Shown here: positions 1 through 6,565 of the stretch, piece by piece
Layout of the letters: each line of letters opens with the position of its first letter
How positions within the stretch are numbered: the stretch's first letter is position 1
Source: a virus
IMG/VR virus record: IMGVR_UViG_3300009495_000996
Coordinates: 1-20,376 of that record
Direction: 5' to 3' (one strand)
DNA: 20,376 nt
Translations under genes and position numbers: made by a program
The notes under the pieces: model-generated
What the model was told of the DNA's origin: nothing
The model's database searches: none
What the model saw: only the letters and a program-made list of their open reading frames with translations

Positions 1-1
1 C

Positions 2-127
2 GACATGGCGTTGTTCTTCAATGCGTTAGACGAACGTTCGCTCCCCGAACCGATCATCTATTCCGAGACTCTTGAGGAACAGGCACCGTTCCGATTGTAC
101 CCAAGATTCTCTGCAAAAAACTTGTAA
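2..127 (+). CDS. 3' end of an unidentified protein (partial)
   Basis: An open frame enters from the left edge and ends at TAA 125-127, giving the last 41 residues of a protein. The visible tail is mixed acidic and hydrophobic, reads ...EEQAPFRLYPRFSAKNL, and has no motif I recognise. It is read in the same direction as the following genes, and promoter P1 starts 17 bases after its stop, so it probably ends the preceding transcription unit. I see no terminator hairpin between it and P1, so read-through is possible. Nothing can be said about function. The frame is believable because it is open to the edge and stops just before a clear promoter, but 41 codons is weak evidence. Confidence 0.55.
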   Translation, partial: DMALFFNALDERSLPEPIIYSETLEEQAPFRLYPRFSAKNL

Positions 128-144
128 TTAATTGAAGAAAGCTG

Positions 145-173
145 TTGACAAACGTTGCCTAGTTTGTTATAAT
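145..173 (+). promoter_or_regulatory. Promoter P1, consensus sigma-70 type
   Basis: Perfect -35 TTGACA (145-150), a 17-base spacer and perfect -10 TATAAT (168-173). It is followed by the 18-base block ACTTGTATTGAGAATGAG (174-191), which recurs after promoters P2 and P3. It drives the gene starting at 211. Such a strong host-type promoter fits early phage expression. Confidence 0.92.
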
Positions 174-210
174 ACTTGTATTGAGAATGAGAAGAGAGAG
201 AGATTAAATT

Positions 211-630
211 ATGGCGTATGTATCGCAAGAAGACAAGAAAAAACTTTCAGTAAAAATCAAAGAAGTTGCAAAGAAATATAATGTTAAGATATCTTTGAGT
301 ATTAGACATCACAGTACTTTGGTTGCCAAAGTAAAGAATGCAGATGACATCATGGAAGAGTACATTGATGTCCAAATGTCTCCTGAGAAAGTTAGGAGAC
401 GAGAGTTTGAAAACTTCAAGTTTGACCCTGTTGAAGTTATGAATGATTACCGCAAGTGGACTCACAATGTCAACGAATACTGGATTTCAGAGAACTATGG
501 TAAGAAAGGTGTTGCTTTCTTGACTGAGTTGAAGTCTGCAATGGAAGGTGAAGATTTCTTCAACGAAGATGATGCCATGACTGACTACTTCCACCGTTCA
601 CACTACATTGACATTAAACTGGCTGCATAG
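211..630 (+). CDS. Conserved phage protein, possibly LPD29-like, function unknown
   Basis: A 139-residue soluble protein starting MAYVSQEDKKKL. From memory this N-terminus marks a family common in T4-like and other large phages, sometimes assigned to the LPD29 domain; I could not check this. The N-terminal third is basic and helical (KKKLSVKIKEVAKKYNVK), followed by an SIRHHSTLVAKVKN strand segment and then an acidic, aromatic C-terminal half. No signal peptide or membrane segment is visible. The ATG at 211 follows a purine-rich GAGAAGAGAGAGAG stretch and is the first gene after P1, so it is probably expressed early and strongly. Codon use matches its neighbours. Confidence 0.85.
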   Translation: MAYVSQEDKKKLSVKIKEVAKKYNVKISLSIRHHSTLVAKVKNADDIMEEYIDVQMSPEKVRRREFENFKFDPVEVMNDYRKWTHNVNEYWISENYGKKGVAFLTELKSAMEGEDFFNEDDAMTDYFHRSHYIDIKLAA

Positions 631-638
631 GATATAAA

Positions 639-827
639 TTGAGTATAGATAAAGAGATCAAGGAAAATCGACAACGAATAGTAAATTTGTTGACAAAGAC
701 TGAAGATGAACTTGCTGATGCGCTCCTCCGTGGTGATTTTGAGAGGGTCGCATCCTCGTCATATATGGTCACGGAATATGAATCAATGTTAGAAGAATTT
801 GACCAATATCACGATTCAAATAATTAA
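639..827 (+). CDS. Small acidic helical protein, TTG start
   Basis: A 62-residue protein predicted to be almost entirely helical and rich in Glu and Asp (IDKEIKENRQRIVNLLTKTEDELADALL). I do not recognise the family. The TTG start at 639 is chosen because AGGA (629-632) sits six bases upstream and overlaps the stop of the preceding gene, and because no upstream ATG is in frame. It lies eight bases after the preceding stop and is therefore probably co-transcribed from P1. The helical pattern would suit a small binding or regulatory protein, but that is only inference. Confidence 0.72.
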   Translation: MSIDKEIKENRQRIVNLLTKTEDELADALLRGDFERVASSSYMVTEYESMLEEFDQYHDSNN

Positions 828-861
828 TTTGTATATATAATATTATAGAGGAAAGTCCATT

Positions 862-1284
862 ATGGAAAGAGAAGTATTCGAAATCTTCGAAGATTTTACT
901 AAACTTAAAACAAGGAAAGACAAGATATCTTTCCTGAAAGAACAGGGGAACCAAGTTCCTGCTGTCCAAGATGTCATCCGAGGAATATTCGATGACCGTC
1001 TCAAGTTCTGTTTACCCGAAGGGAAACCTCCCTACATCCCCAATAAGTCCGAAAGTGTCCCCTCATCTCTGAGGAAACTTCACCGTGAGTTCGGTAATTT
1101 TGTCGAAGGTGCAAGAAGTCAACAGTTAGGACAACTGAGGGTTGAAACCAAATTTATTCAGTTATTGGAGAGTGTCCATGCCGAGGACGCCTTGATTGTC
1201 CTAAGTATGAAAGACAAAAAATCTCCAGTCAAAGGTTTGACTAAGAAAATAGTAGAGGAGGCATTCCCAACCCTACTATCTTAG
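862..1284 (+). CDS. Conserved T4-like phage protein (DUF6433-like), function unknown
   Basis: A 140-residue soluble protein. The N-terminal helical part (KTRKDKISFLKEQ) followed by IFDDRLKFCLPEGKPPY resembles a family I remember from marine T4-like phages and believe is catalogued as DUF6433; its role is unknown. The C-terminal half is helical, ending in KGLTKKIVEEAFPTLL, which resembles small phage helical-bundle proteins. The start is supported by AGAGGAAAG (845-853) about eight bases upstream. It is followed by about 40 bases before the next gene and probably belongs to the P1 operon. No catalytic motif is visible. Confidence 0.85.
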   Translation: MEREVFEIFEDFTKLKTRKDKISFLKEQGNQVPAVQDVIRGIFDDRLKFCLPEGKPPYIPNKSESVPSSLRKLHREFGNFVEGARSQQLGQLRVETKFIQLLESVHAEDALIVLSMKDKKSPVKGLTKKIVEEAFPTLLS

Positions 1285-1327
1285 ATTTTCGTTATGTTTC
1301 TTTCAACTAACAGCAGGAGTGCGTTTA

Positions 1328-1501
1328 ATGCCAAGAAACCAAATAGAGAGATTAAAGAATGATAGTCGAGAACTTGACCAGTACATCCACCGTCTCAAGA
1401 AAAAGGGAAGAGACAATCTCGCTCACAAGTTATCGCTAAAAAAATCATACTTAAATCAAACTATTGCAGAGTACGAAAATTCAACTCAAATTCTAGCATA
1501 A
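1328..1501 (+). CDS. Small coiled-coil protein, YdcH/DUF465-like pattern
   Basis: A 57-residue, strongly basic, helical protein. The segment IERLKNDSRELDQYIHRLKKKG...LSLKKSYLNQTI has the spacing seen in the YdcH/DUF465 family (a ReLD motif, then LKK-K-x-L before a final helix), but the match is by eye only. The ATG at 1328 is preferred over an in-frame GTG at 1319 because AGGAG (1315-1319) lies eight bases before the ATG, whereas the GTG overlaps the ribosome site itself. It ends just before a possible weak terminator hairpin. Function is unknown. Confidence 0.75.
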   Translation: MPRNQIERLKNDSRELDQYIHRLKKKGRDNLAHKLSLKKSYLNQTIAEYENSTQILA

Positions 1502-1524
1502 GGTAGGTGGTCTGTATCTCGGAG

Positions 1525-1544
1525 GGGGTGCTAGTCACCCCTTT
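1525..1544 (+). terminator. Possible weak terminator hairpin
   Basis: GGGGTG (1525-1530) can pair with CACCCC (1536-1541) around a CTAGT loop, followed by only TTT and then CGTCATTT. The stem is strong but the T-run is short, so it may attenuate rather than stop transcription from P1 into the genes at 1567-3783, for which I see no other promoter. Confidence 0.45.
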
Positions 1545-1566
1545 CGTCATTTAGGAATGATAATAT

Positions 1567-1812
1567 ATGCCAATGTATACAATTGTAAATAAGAAGACCG
1601 AGGACACACAAACTGTGATGTGTTCCTATGATTCGCTCCAAGAGAAGTTGAAAGAACTGGGGACTGATTGGTCTCAACAGATCAGTGCGCCTGCATTGAT
1701 CAGTGGGACTGGTAATGTCATCAACAAGACAAGTGGGGACTGGAAGAACTTAATGTCAAAGATTGAGAAAGGTGCCGGCGGTAGTCGGGAAGGAGTAAAC
1801 ATAAAATCATGA
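1567..1812 (+). CDS. FmdB-like N-terminal domain protein without the zinc ribbon
   Basis: An 81-residue protein beginning MPMYTIVNKKTEDTQTV, then a helical region and ISAPALISGTGN before a C-terminal segment. This layout, a short beta-rich MP-x-Y start followed by an APAL...G segment, is what I remember from phage proteins often annotated as FmdB-type regulatory proteins. The paired cysteines of a true zinc ribbon are absent; the only Cys is at residue 19. AGGA (1553-1556) precedes the ATG by ten bases. The stop overlaps the start of the PhoH gene (ATGA), implying translational coupling. The role is unknown. Confidence 0.75.
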   Translation: MPMYTIVNKKTEDTQTVMCSYDSLQEKLKELGTDWSQQISAPALISGTGNVINKTSGDWKNLMSKIEKGAGGSREGVNIKS

Positions 1813-2495
1813 CAATGAAACGATTGAAGATAGACCATTTATTAACCTACCAACCGATCACAGAAAATCAAAAACTTGCATACGATTCGTTCAAAGAGGG
1901 AGACCATCTTGTTCTCTGCGGTTCTGCGGGTACTGGCAAAACCTTTGTGGGAATGTATCTTGCACTACAGGATGTCCTTGATAAATCTTATGAACAAGAC
2001 AAACTTGTTATTGTAAGGAGTGTAGTCCCGACAAGAGAAATGGGTTATCTGCCAGGCAGTGTCGAAGAGAAGGTTGATGCATATACTGCTCCCTATCGTT
2101 CGATCTGTACCGAACTCTTCAATGAGAAGATGGCATACGAGAACCTAGAACAACAGGGAATCGTTGAGTTTGTATCGACATCGTTTATACGTGGTACGAC
2201 TCTGGATAACTGTATTGTACTTGTGGATGAGATGCAAAATCTCACCTTCCACGAATTAGATTCTATCATCACAAGGGTGGGTAAGAATAGTCGTATTATC
2301 TTCTCTGGTGATTATTATCAGTCTGACCTCAAGTCGGGTTCAGACAAAAAAGGGATTCTTGACTTTATGAACATCATGGAAGTCATGAATAATTTCACAA
2401 CTGTTGAATATGGATGGACAGACATCGTAAGGTCTGACTTTGTAAGAGACTATATAATGACAAAGGAAATGGTTGAACGAGGAAAAATCAAATGA
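1809..2495 (+). CDS. phoH: PhoH-family P-loop ATPase
   Basis: A 228-residue cytoplasmic ATPase of the PhoH family. Walker A is GSAGTGKT (residues 38-45), Walker B is CIVLVDEMQN with D140 and E141, and further PhoH signatures are VVPTREMGYLPG (72-83) and SGDYYQSDL. The length is that of phage PhoH proteins, which lack the extra RNA-binding domains of some cellular ones. PhoH is very common in marine phages; links to phosphate stress and RNA metabolism have been proposed but its phage role is not settled. AAGGAG (1790-1795) lies 13 bases before the ATG. The gene overlaps its neighbours on both sides by ATGA, so three genes are translationally coupled. Confidence 0.95.
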   Translation: MTMKRLKIDHLLTYQPITENQKLAYDSFKEGDHLVLCGSAGTGKTFVGMYLALQDVLDKSYEQDKLVIVRSVVPTREMGYLPGSVEEKVDAYTAPYRSICTELFNEKMAYENLEQQGIVEFVSTSFIRGTTLDNCIVLVDEMQNLTFHELDSIITRVGKNSRIIFSGDYYQSDLKSGSDKKGILDFMNIMEVMNNFTTVEYGWTDIVRSDFVRDYIMTKEMVERGKIK

Positions 2496-2956
2496 AACTA
2501 AGTAAAAACTTTACACTCAAAGAGTTCGCAAAGTCTATGACTGCGACTCGTTTGGGTATCGATAACACACCCGAAGACGAACATCTAGAGAACGCAAAGT
2601 TGTTGTTCGAACGAGTGGTACAACCAGTACGAGAAAGATTCGGTATCACACGAATCAGTTCTGGTTACCGTGGCCCCGAACTAAACAAAGCGATCGGTGG
2701 TTCTACCAAGTCACAACACTGTAAAGGTCAAGCAGTTGACTTTGAATGTGATGGTGCAGATAACCTTGTTGTTGCAAAATGGATTCGGGACTTGCTGGAC
2801 TATGACCAACTCATTTCAGAGTTCTATGAAGAGGGTGACCCAACGTCTGGATGGATTCACGTATCCTACAACAATAAAGCAGAGAACCGCAGAAGTACTC
2901 TTACTGCACAACGAGTAGATGGTAAGGTTCAATATTCGACAGGTTTGCCTGAATGA
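2492..2956 (+). CDS. Zinc peptidase of the M15 family (cell-wall hydrolase, candidate endolysin)
   Basis: A 154-residue protein matching the peptidase M15 fold (Peptidase_M15_3 type). The metal-site motifs are visible: SQHCKGQAVDF gives H76 and D83, and WIHVSY gives H123, with ISSGYRG (residues 55-61) upstream, all typical of the family. Such enzymes cleave peptide bonds in peptidoglycan cross-links (D-Ala-D-Ala carboxypeptidase or L-Ala-D-Glu endopeptidase type). There is no signal peptide, so release would need a holin; the small membrane protein at 4481 is one candidate. Alternatively it could be a structural or entry-associated hydrolase. It overlaps PhoH (ATGA) and the next glycosyltransferase. 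The family call is firm; endolysin versus other wall role is inference. Confidence 0.92.
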   Translation: MKLSKNFTLKEFAKSMTATRLGIDNTPEDEHLENAKLLFERVVQPVRERFGITRISSGYRGPELNKAIGGSTKSQHCKGQAVDFECDGADNLVVAKWIRDLLDYDQLISEFYEEGDPTSGWIHVSYNNKAENRRSTLTAQRVDGKVQYSTGLPE

Positions 2957-3783
2957 ATCTGATCTATCAGTATATGATTACCAACGAGGAGACCGAGAAG
3001 AGACCCCCTGTTCCCGAATATCCTCAAGGTACTCGTTCTGAATTGTATCGTATGACAGGTGATATGTCTGCGAAATCGTTCGGAATCTATGCTGATAAGA
3101 TTGGTTGTCACCACCAATATTCTAAAAAACAAGTATTCACCAAGGGTAAGACTGGTTCTACGGTCTTACTCTTTGAGTGTCTAAGAATCATATATGACCC
3201 AATCTATGAAAAATACGATAAGATAGCCTTTATTGATTCTGACATTATCTGTAATACCGAAGAGAATATTTTTGATGTGTCAGATGCGGAAGTCTATGGT
3301 GTACTTGAATCCGAGATAAAATTTAATGATAAGGGTGGCGGTTACAACTCTTGGGATTTTAACCCGAAAAAGAAAAAAATATTATTAGACAAACATCGAA
3401 GGTTAAACATTCCAGCAATTCCCACTCCAGAATCACTCCGACCTTCGTGTGTCGCCACATTCAATACTGGTGTTCTGGTATGGACTAAAGAGGCACGACT
3501 CAAAGCAAGAGAAAAGTTCGATGACTGGTATACTTGGATGGAAGATGGTGACAGACACGGAGACCCTAACTGGGTTAACAATGACCAACCATTCATCTCT
3601 GGACAGATAATGAAACACGGTCTTAAATGGGAGACTGTTGATCAAACTTGGAATGACACGCCAACACACTGGAAAGATGATCAAGGTTATGAGAGGAACT
3701 TCCTCCATTATACTGGGGGTGGTAACAAGGTTGTTATGATGGATGATTATAAAAAGGGCAAGTTTAAGTACTTAAAACCTTGA
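2953..3783 (+). CDS. GT-A-fold glycosyltransferase, GT8-like
   Basis: A 276-residue protein with the marks of a GT-A nucleotide-sugar transferase. A DxD metal site sits in IAFIDSDI (D95, D97), NTGVLVW (171-177) matches the N-x-G-V motif of GT8-like enzymes, and NNDQPFIS (209-216) matches their x-x-DQ motif. The C-terminal FLHYTGGGNK segment fits the H-x-x-G metal/donor ligand of GT8 enzymes. There is no membrane segment. It overlaps the M15 peptidase by four bases and ends inside the -35 element of P2. It is the first of six glycosyltransferase-like genes. Donor and acceptor sugars cannot be read from sequence. Confidence 0.85.
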   Translation: MNLIYQYMITNEETEKRPPVPEYPQGTRSELYRMTGDMSAKSFGIYADKIGCHHQYSKKQVFTKGKTGSTVLLFECLRIIYDPIYEKYDKIAFIDSDIICNTEENIFDVSDAEVYGVLESEIKFNDKGGGYNSWDFNPKKKKILLDKHRRLNIPAIPTPESLRPSCVATFNTGVLVWTKEARLKAREKFDDWYTWMEDGDRHGDPNWVNNDQPFISGQIMKHGLKWETVDQTWNDTPTHWKDDQGYERNFLHYTGGGNKVVMMDDYKKGKFKYLKP

Positions 3784-3808
3784 CAAAGTATGTTGAGTGT
3801 AGTATAAT
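3780..3808 (+). promoter_or_regulatory. Promoter P2, consensus sigma-70 type
   Basis: TTGACA (3780-3785), 17-base spacer, TATAAT (3803-3808), then the same 18-base downstream block as P1 at 3809-3826 without a mismatch. The -35 overlaps the stop codon of the preceding glycosyltransferase. It drives the HAD gene at 3836, and that short unit is closed by the terminator at 4440-4479. Confidence 0.92.
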
Positions 3809-3835
3809 ACTTGTATTGAGAATGAGGAGTAAGAG

Positions 3836-4417
3836 TTGATCAAAGACCACAAAAAAGTAATATTGACAGATGCGGATGGTGTCCTACTAAACTGGGGTTA
3901 CGCATTCAATGTCTGGATGACCGAACAAGGTTACACACCAGTGAAACCACTTGAGTACGACATAGATAAAATCTACAACATACCTCGTACCGAATCTAAG
4001 AAACTAGTCAGAATATTCAACGAGTCTGCCCACATGGGTTTCGTGCCTCCACACAGAGATGCAATGCAGTACGTTAAGAAACTGCACGAAGAACATGGTT
4101 ATGTGTTCCACCTAATCACCTCGATGAGTAAAGACGAGAACGCACAGAAGTTACGAACAATGAACATTCAGAAGTTGTTCGGTGACACTGCGTTTGTCAA
4201 GTTCATCTATCTTGATACTGGTGCTGACAAGGATGAAGTTCTTGCACAGTACGAAGGTACTGGTTACGTCTGGGTTGAAGATAAAGTAGAGAACGCAGAG
4301 GTTGGTAAGAGATTCGGTCTAGAGAGTCTTGTGATGGAACATGGTTACAACATGGACAACGAAGAGTTTCCCCTAATGAAAAACTGGAAAGATGTTTACG
4401 AATATCTAGAAGGTTAA
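3836..4417 (+). CDS. HAD-superfamily phosphatase, 5'-nucleotidase-like
   Basis: A 193-residue protein with an intact HAD motif I, ILTDADGVLLN (nucleophile D12, acid/base D14). A motif II-like LITSMS (94-98) and motif IV VWVEDKVENAE (D149) follow. The small size, the helical cap after motif I and the DADGVL start resemble 5'(3')-deoxyribonucleotidase-type HAD proteins found in phages, which dephosphorylate nucleotides; the substrate is inferred. The TTG at 3836 is chosen because GGAG (3826-3829) lies six bases upstream and the predicted N-terminus runs directly into motif I. It is a single-gene unit between P2 and a strong terminator, so it is probably expressed independently. Confidence 0.85.
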   Translation: MIKDHKKVILTDADGVLLNWGYAFNVWMTEQGYTPVKPLEYDIDKIYNIPRTESKKLVRIFNESAHMGFVPPHRDAMQYVKKLHEEHGYVFHLITSMSKDENAQKLRTMNIQKLFGDTAFVKFIYLDTGADKDEVLAQYEGTGYVWVEDKVENAEVGKRFGLESLVMEHGYNMDNEEFPLMKNWKDVYEYLEG

Positions 4418-4439
4418 TCCCCTCCTATATCCCCCCTAT

Positions 4440-4479
4440 ATACCCTATGTAAACTAATAATTTCATAGGGTATTTTTTT
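4440..4479 (+). terminator. Rho-independent terminator after the HAD gene
   Basis: A ten-base stem, ATACCCTATG (4440-4449) with CATAGGGTAT (4464-4473), a 14-base loop and a TTTTTTT tail (4473-4479). The next gene starts at 4481, so its only ribosome-site-like bases (AGGG, 4467-4470) are inside the stem. Confidence 0.88.
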
Positions 4480-4480
4480 A

Positions 4481-4807
4481 ATGGACGAAGAACTAAAACA
4501 AGCGGGTCATCATCCCGCTGATTCTAATGGAGACGGAAAAGTCTCTGATCAAGAACAAGCAATGTACTTAGAGTTCAAACGCAAAGAACTAGACGATGCA
4601 GACGCTATGCGTGATGCACAACGTAGTATGGCATGGTTTGCATTATGGGGTATGTTGTTATATCCTTTTGCGGTTGTCCTTGCGGTTTGGATTGGACTAG
4701 ATACTGCATCCAAAATTCTGGGTGATATGGCTGCGACATACTTTGTATCAGTTGCCGCTATTGTTGCTGCATTCTTTGGTGGACAAGCATTTACCAATAA
4801 GAAGTAG
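4481..4807 (+). CDS. Small membrane protein with an EF-hand loop (holin candidate)
   Basis: A 108-residue protein in three parts. Residues 14-25 (DSNGDGKVSDQE) form a complete 12-residue EF-hand calcium loop with D14, N16, D18, G19 and E25 in the ligand or structural positions. Next comes a charged helix (LEFKRKELDDADAMRDAQR). Two hydrophobic segments follow, at about residues 51-72 (WFALWGMLLYPFAVVLAVWIGL) and about 82-103. The C-terminus is basic. From memory, similar proteins occur in marine T4-like phages without a known role. Two short membrane spans and proximity to an M15 peptidase make a holin possible, but unproven. Its start lies two bases after a terminator and has no free Shine-Dalgarno sequence. 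Confidence 0.82.
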   Translation: MDEELKQAGHHPADSNGDGKVSDQEQAMYLEFKRKELDDADAMRDAQRSMAWFALWGMLLYPFAVVLAVWIGLDTASKILGDMAATYFVSVAAIVAAFFGGQAFTNKK

Positions 4808-4809
4808 AA

Positions 4810-5616
4810 ATGGAACGAGTCCGATGGCGTGGTACTTGGGGTATGGGAGACTGTATGCTCGCACTCCAAGTATGTCATAATTATTGTTACAAAAACAATA
4901 CCAAAGTCAATTTGGAGATGCACTGGGCGACACCTGAAGGTCACCTAGAGACACCTAAAGACCCTGAGACTATCGTTGAACGCATGGAGTGGATACATAC
5001 AAAGTTCCATCGTCAAGAAGATGTGACCATCACCCACGTGTACAATTCCGATTTATTCCCTAGTAGTAATACTGATAACAGTAAAGATAAGAAACGATAC
5101 TATTTTGATTCTGGTAATCATACTGAAGATCAAAGCGCTCCTCATGGGTGGGTATTTAAGAAAAGTGAATATAAAGATAGAAACTTGGAAGGAAGGAAAA
5201 TTGTTTTCTGGACACCGACATATAATACTGAACCACCAAGAAAATGGAAAAGGTTCTTGACAAATGATGATTGGTGGGGTATAATTAAGCTGTTACGCCG
5301 AGAGGGTTGGATACTACAAGAATTGACGTATCGAACACCTATTAAAGAAGCGTATGAAATAATACAAAATGCAGATTATGTAATATGTTATGATGGTATG
5401 TGGCACTATATTGCTGGTCAGTTAGGAAAACCAATGTTTATACCATCTTGGGAAAACATCACTGGTTACGCTTGTCCTCAAGTAGTATGCAGACCTAATA
5501 AAGAATTAGTTATGAAATTTATAAAAGGGTTTACCGACAAAGGTGGACAGCACATGATAAAAAAAGCAAAGCACTATACAGAGAATAGACTGGGAAGATA
5601 TTTTGAAGATCGATAG
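4810..5616 (+). CDS. GT-B/GT9-like glycosyltransferase-related protein
   Basis: A 268-residue protein starting with MERVRWRGTWGMGDCMLALQ. The G-x-G-D near the N-terminus and ADYVICYDGMWHYIAGQLGKPMFI in the C-terminal half follow the pattern of GT-B enzymes such as the heptosyltransferase (GT9) family, where D-x-x-x-x-H-x-A-x-x-L-G-K-P lies at the nucleotide-sugar site. I remember related proteins from cyanophages that lack a functional name. It starts two bases after the preceding stop and overlaps the radical SAM gene by 14 bases. From about base 5040 onward the codons are clearly more A/T-rich than those of its neighbours. Catalytic activity is an inference. Confidence 0.72.
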   Translation: MERVRWRGTWGMGDCMLALQVCHNYCYKNNTKVNLEMHWATPEGHLETPKDPETIVERMEWIHTKFHRQEDVTITHVYNSDLFPSSNTDNSKDKKRYYFDSGNHTEDQSAPHGWVFKKSEYKDRNLEGRKIVFWTPTYNTEPPRKWKRFLTNDDWWGIIKLLRREGWILQELTYRTPIKEAYEIIQNADYVICYDGMWHYIAGQLGKPMFIPSWENITGYACPQVVCRPNKELVMKFIKGFTDKGGQHMIKKAKHYTENRLGRYFEDR

Positions 5617-6565
5617 AGCAGTAATTGAAATTAATGGTGGTTGTAACTACTCGTGTACTATGTGTCCCCAAGACATGAGAACAGGTGGTCGTGATAAGAA
5701 GTTTCTCAAGAAGATGGGACTAGAAGAGTTCGAGAGAAATGTCGCTGACTGTGCAAAACATGGACTACGAGTTGTTAACCTAGAAGGAAGTGGTGAACCT
5801 ACTCTCAATAGAAACCTACCCGAATACATCAAGATCGTTAAGAAGTATGGAGCAAAGTGTTTCATGTTCTCTAATGGATTCAAGATGCAAGGTCAGTTCA
5901 TGAGAGACTGTGTTGATGCTGGAATGGATTTCTATCGATACTCATTCATTGGATATAATCCTGAGAAGTATGACGAGTGGATGAATAATATTATTGGAGG
6001 AAACTTTAATACTATTGTAAACAACATTCGTGAGATGAAAGAGTATGTTGATCAAACAGGAAGTGACTGTGTGGTCGCAACCTACCACTTGATTACTGAC
6101 AACGACAACCTAAATAATGAGTTGGAAGCATACAAAAAGTTAGTTGACGATCTCGGTGTGAAGACTGAAATTTGGAAGATGCATAACTGGTCTGGTGTCT
6201 ATGATATCGGAGAGAATGAAAGAAAGGGAGAAGTCAAAACTTGTGGAAGACCTTTTAGTCCTGATGTCGTTATTCGTGCTGGTGGTCTTGATGGTAAGTC
6301 TGGTGCAGTTGCACCGTGTTGCCAAGTCCTTGGACAAGACGAAGAAGCTGTTCTCGGACACACCTCAGAAGAGACGATCGAAGAAATCTGGAATGGCGAA
6401 GAATATACTAAACTACGTGATGACCATATTACTGGAAATTACCCTGATTACTGTGCTAGTTGCGACTTTCTTCTCGATGACCCCGAAGTCCTAGTATACA
6501 CTAATCACGAACGTGATCTAATGAAGATGCATGGTACGGAGTTCGATCTGAATGACTACCGATAA
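5603..6565 (+). CDS. Radical SAM enzyme with SPASM-type C-terminal domain
   Basis: A 320-residue enzyme. The radical SAM cluster motif CxxxCxxC is GGCNYSCTMC (C14, C18, C21). EGSGEP (61-66) is the SAM-binding GGEP-type motif. C214, the adjacent pair C239/C240 (VAPCC) and C284-x-x-C287 form a C-terminal cysteine set of SPASM type that would hold an extra iron-sulfur cluster. SPASM enzymes modify peptides, sugars or cofactors. In this setting a sugar or a glycan precursor is a reasonable guess but not shown. The TTG at 5603 is the only start that keeps the cluster motif with a normal N-terminus; it has GGAAG just upstream and overlaps the previous gene. Confidence 0.92.
   Translation: MKIDRAVIEINGGCNYSCTMCPQDMRTGGRDKKFLKKMGLEEFERNVADCAKHGLRVVNLEGSGEPTLNRNLPEYIKIVKKYGAKCFMFSNGFKMQGQFMRDCVDAGMDFYRYSFIGYNPEKYDEWMNNIIGGNFNTIVNNIREMKEYVDQTGSDCVVATYHLITDNDNLNNELEAYKKLVDDLGVKTEIWKMHNWSGVYDIGENERKGEVKTCGRPFSPDVVIRAGGLDGKSGAVAPCCQVLGQDEEAVLGHTSEETIEEIWNGEEYTKLRDDHITGNYPDYCASCDFLLDDPEVLVYTNHERDLMKMHGTEFDLNDYR

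Noticed and set aside
632-640. TATAAATT as a rightward late promoter
   Set aside because: One mismatch from TATAAATA, inside the ribosome-site region of the gene at 639, where it would start transcription within the coding region.
3836-4417. A second nucleophile-less HAD protein
   Set aside because: Motif I here is an intact TDADGV, so only the gene at 9870 is affected.
4549-4944. 131-residue minus-strand ORF
   Set aside because: Antisense to the EF-hand membrane protein and the next gene; no motif or start signal.
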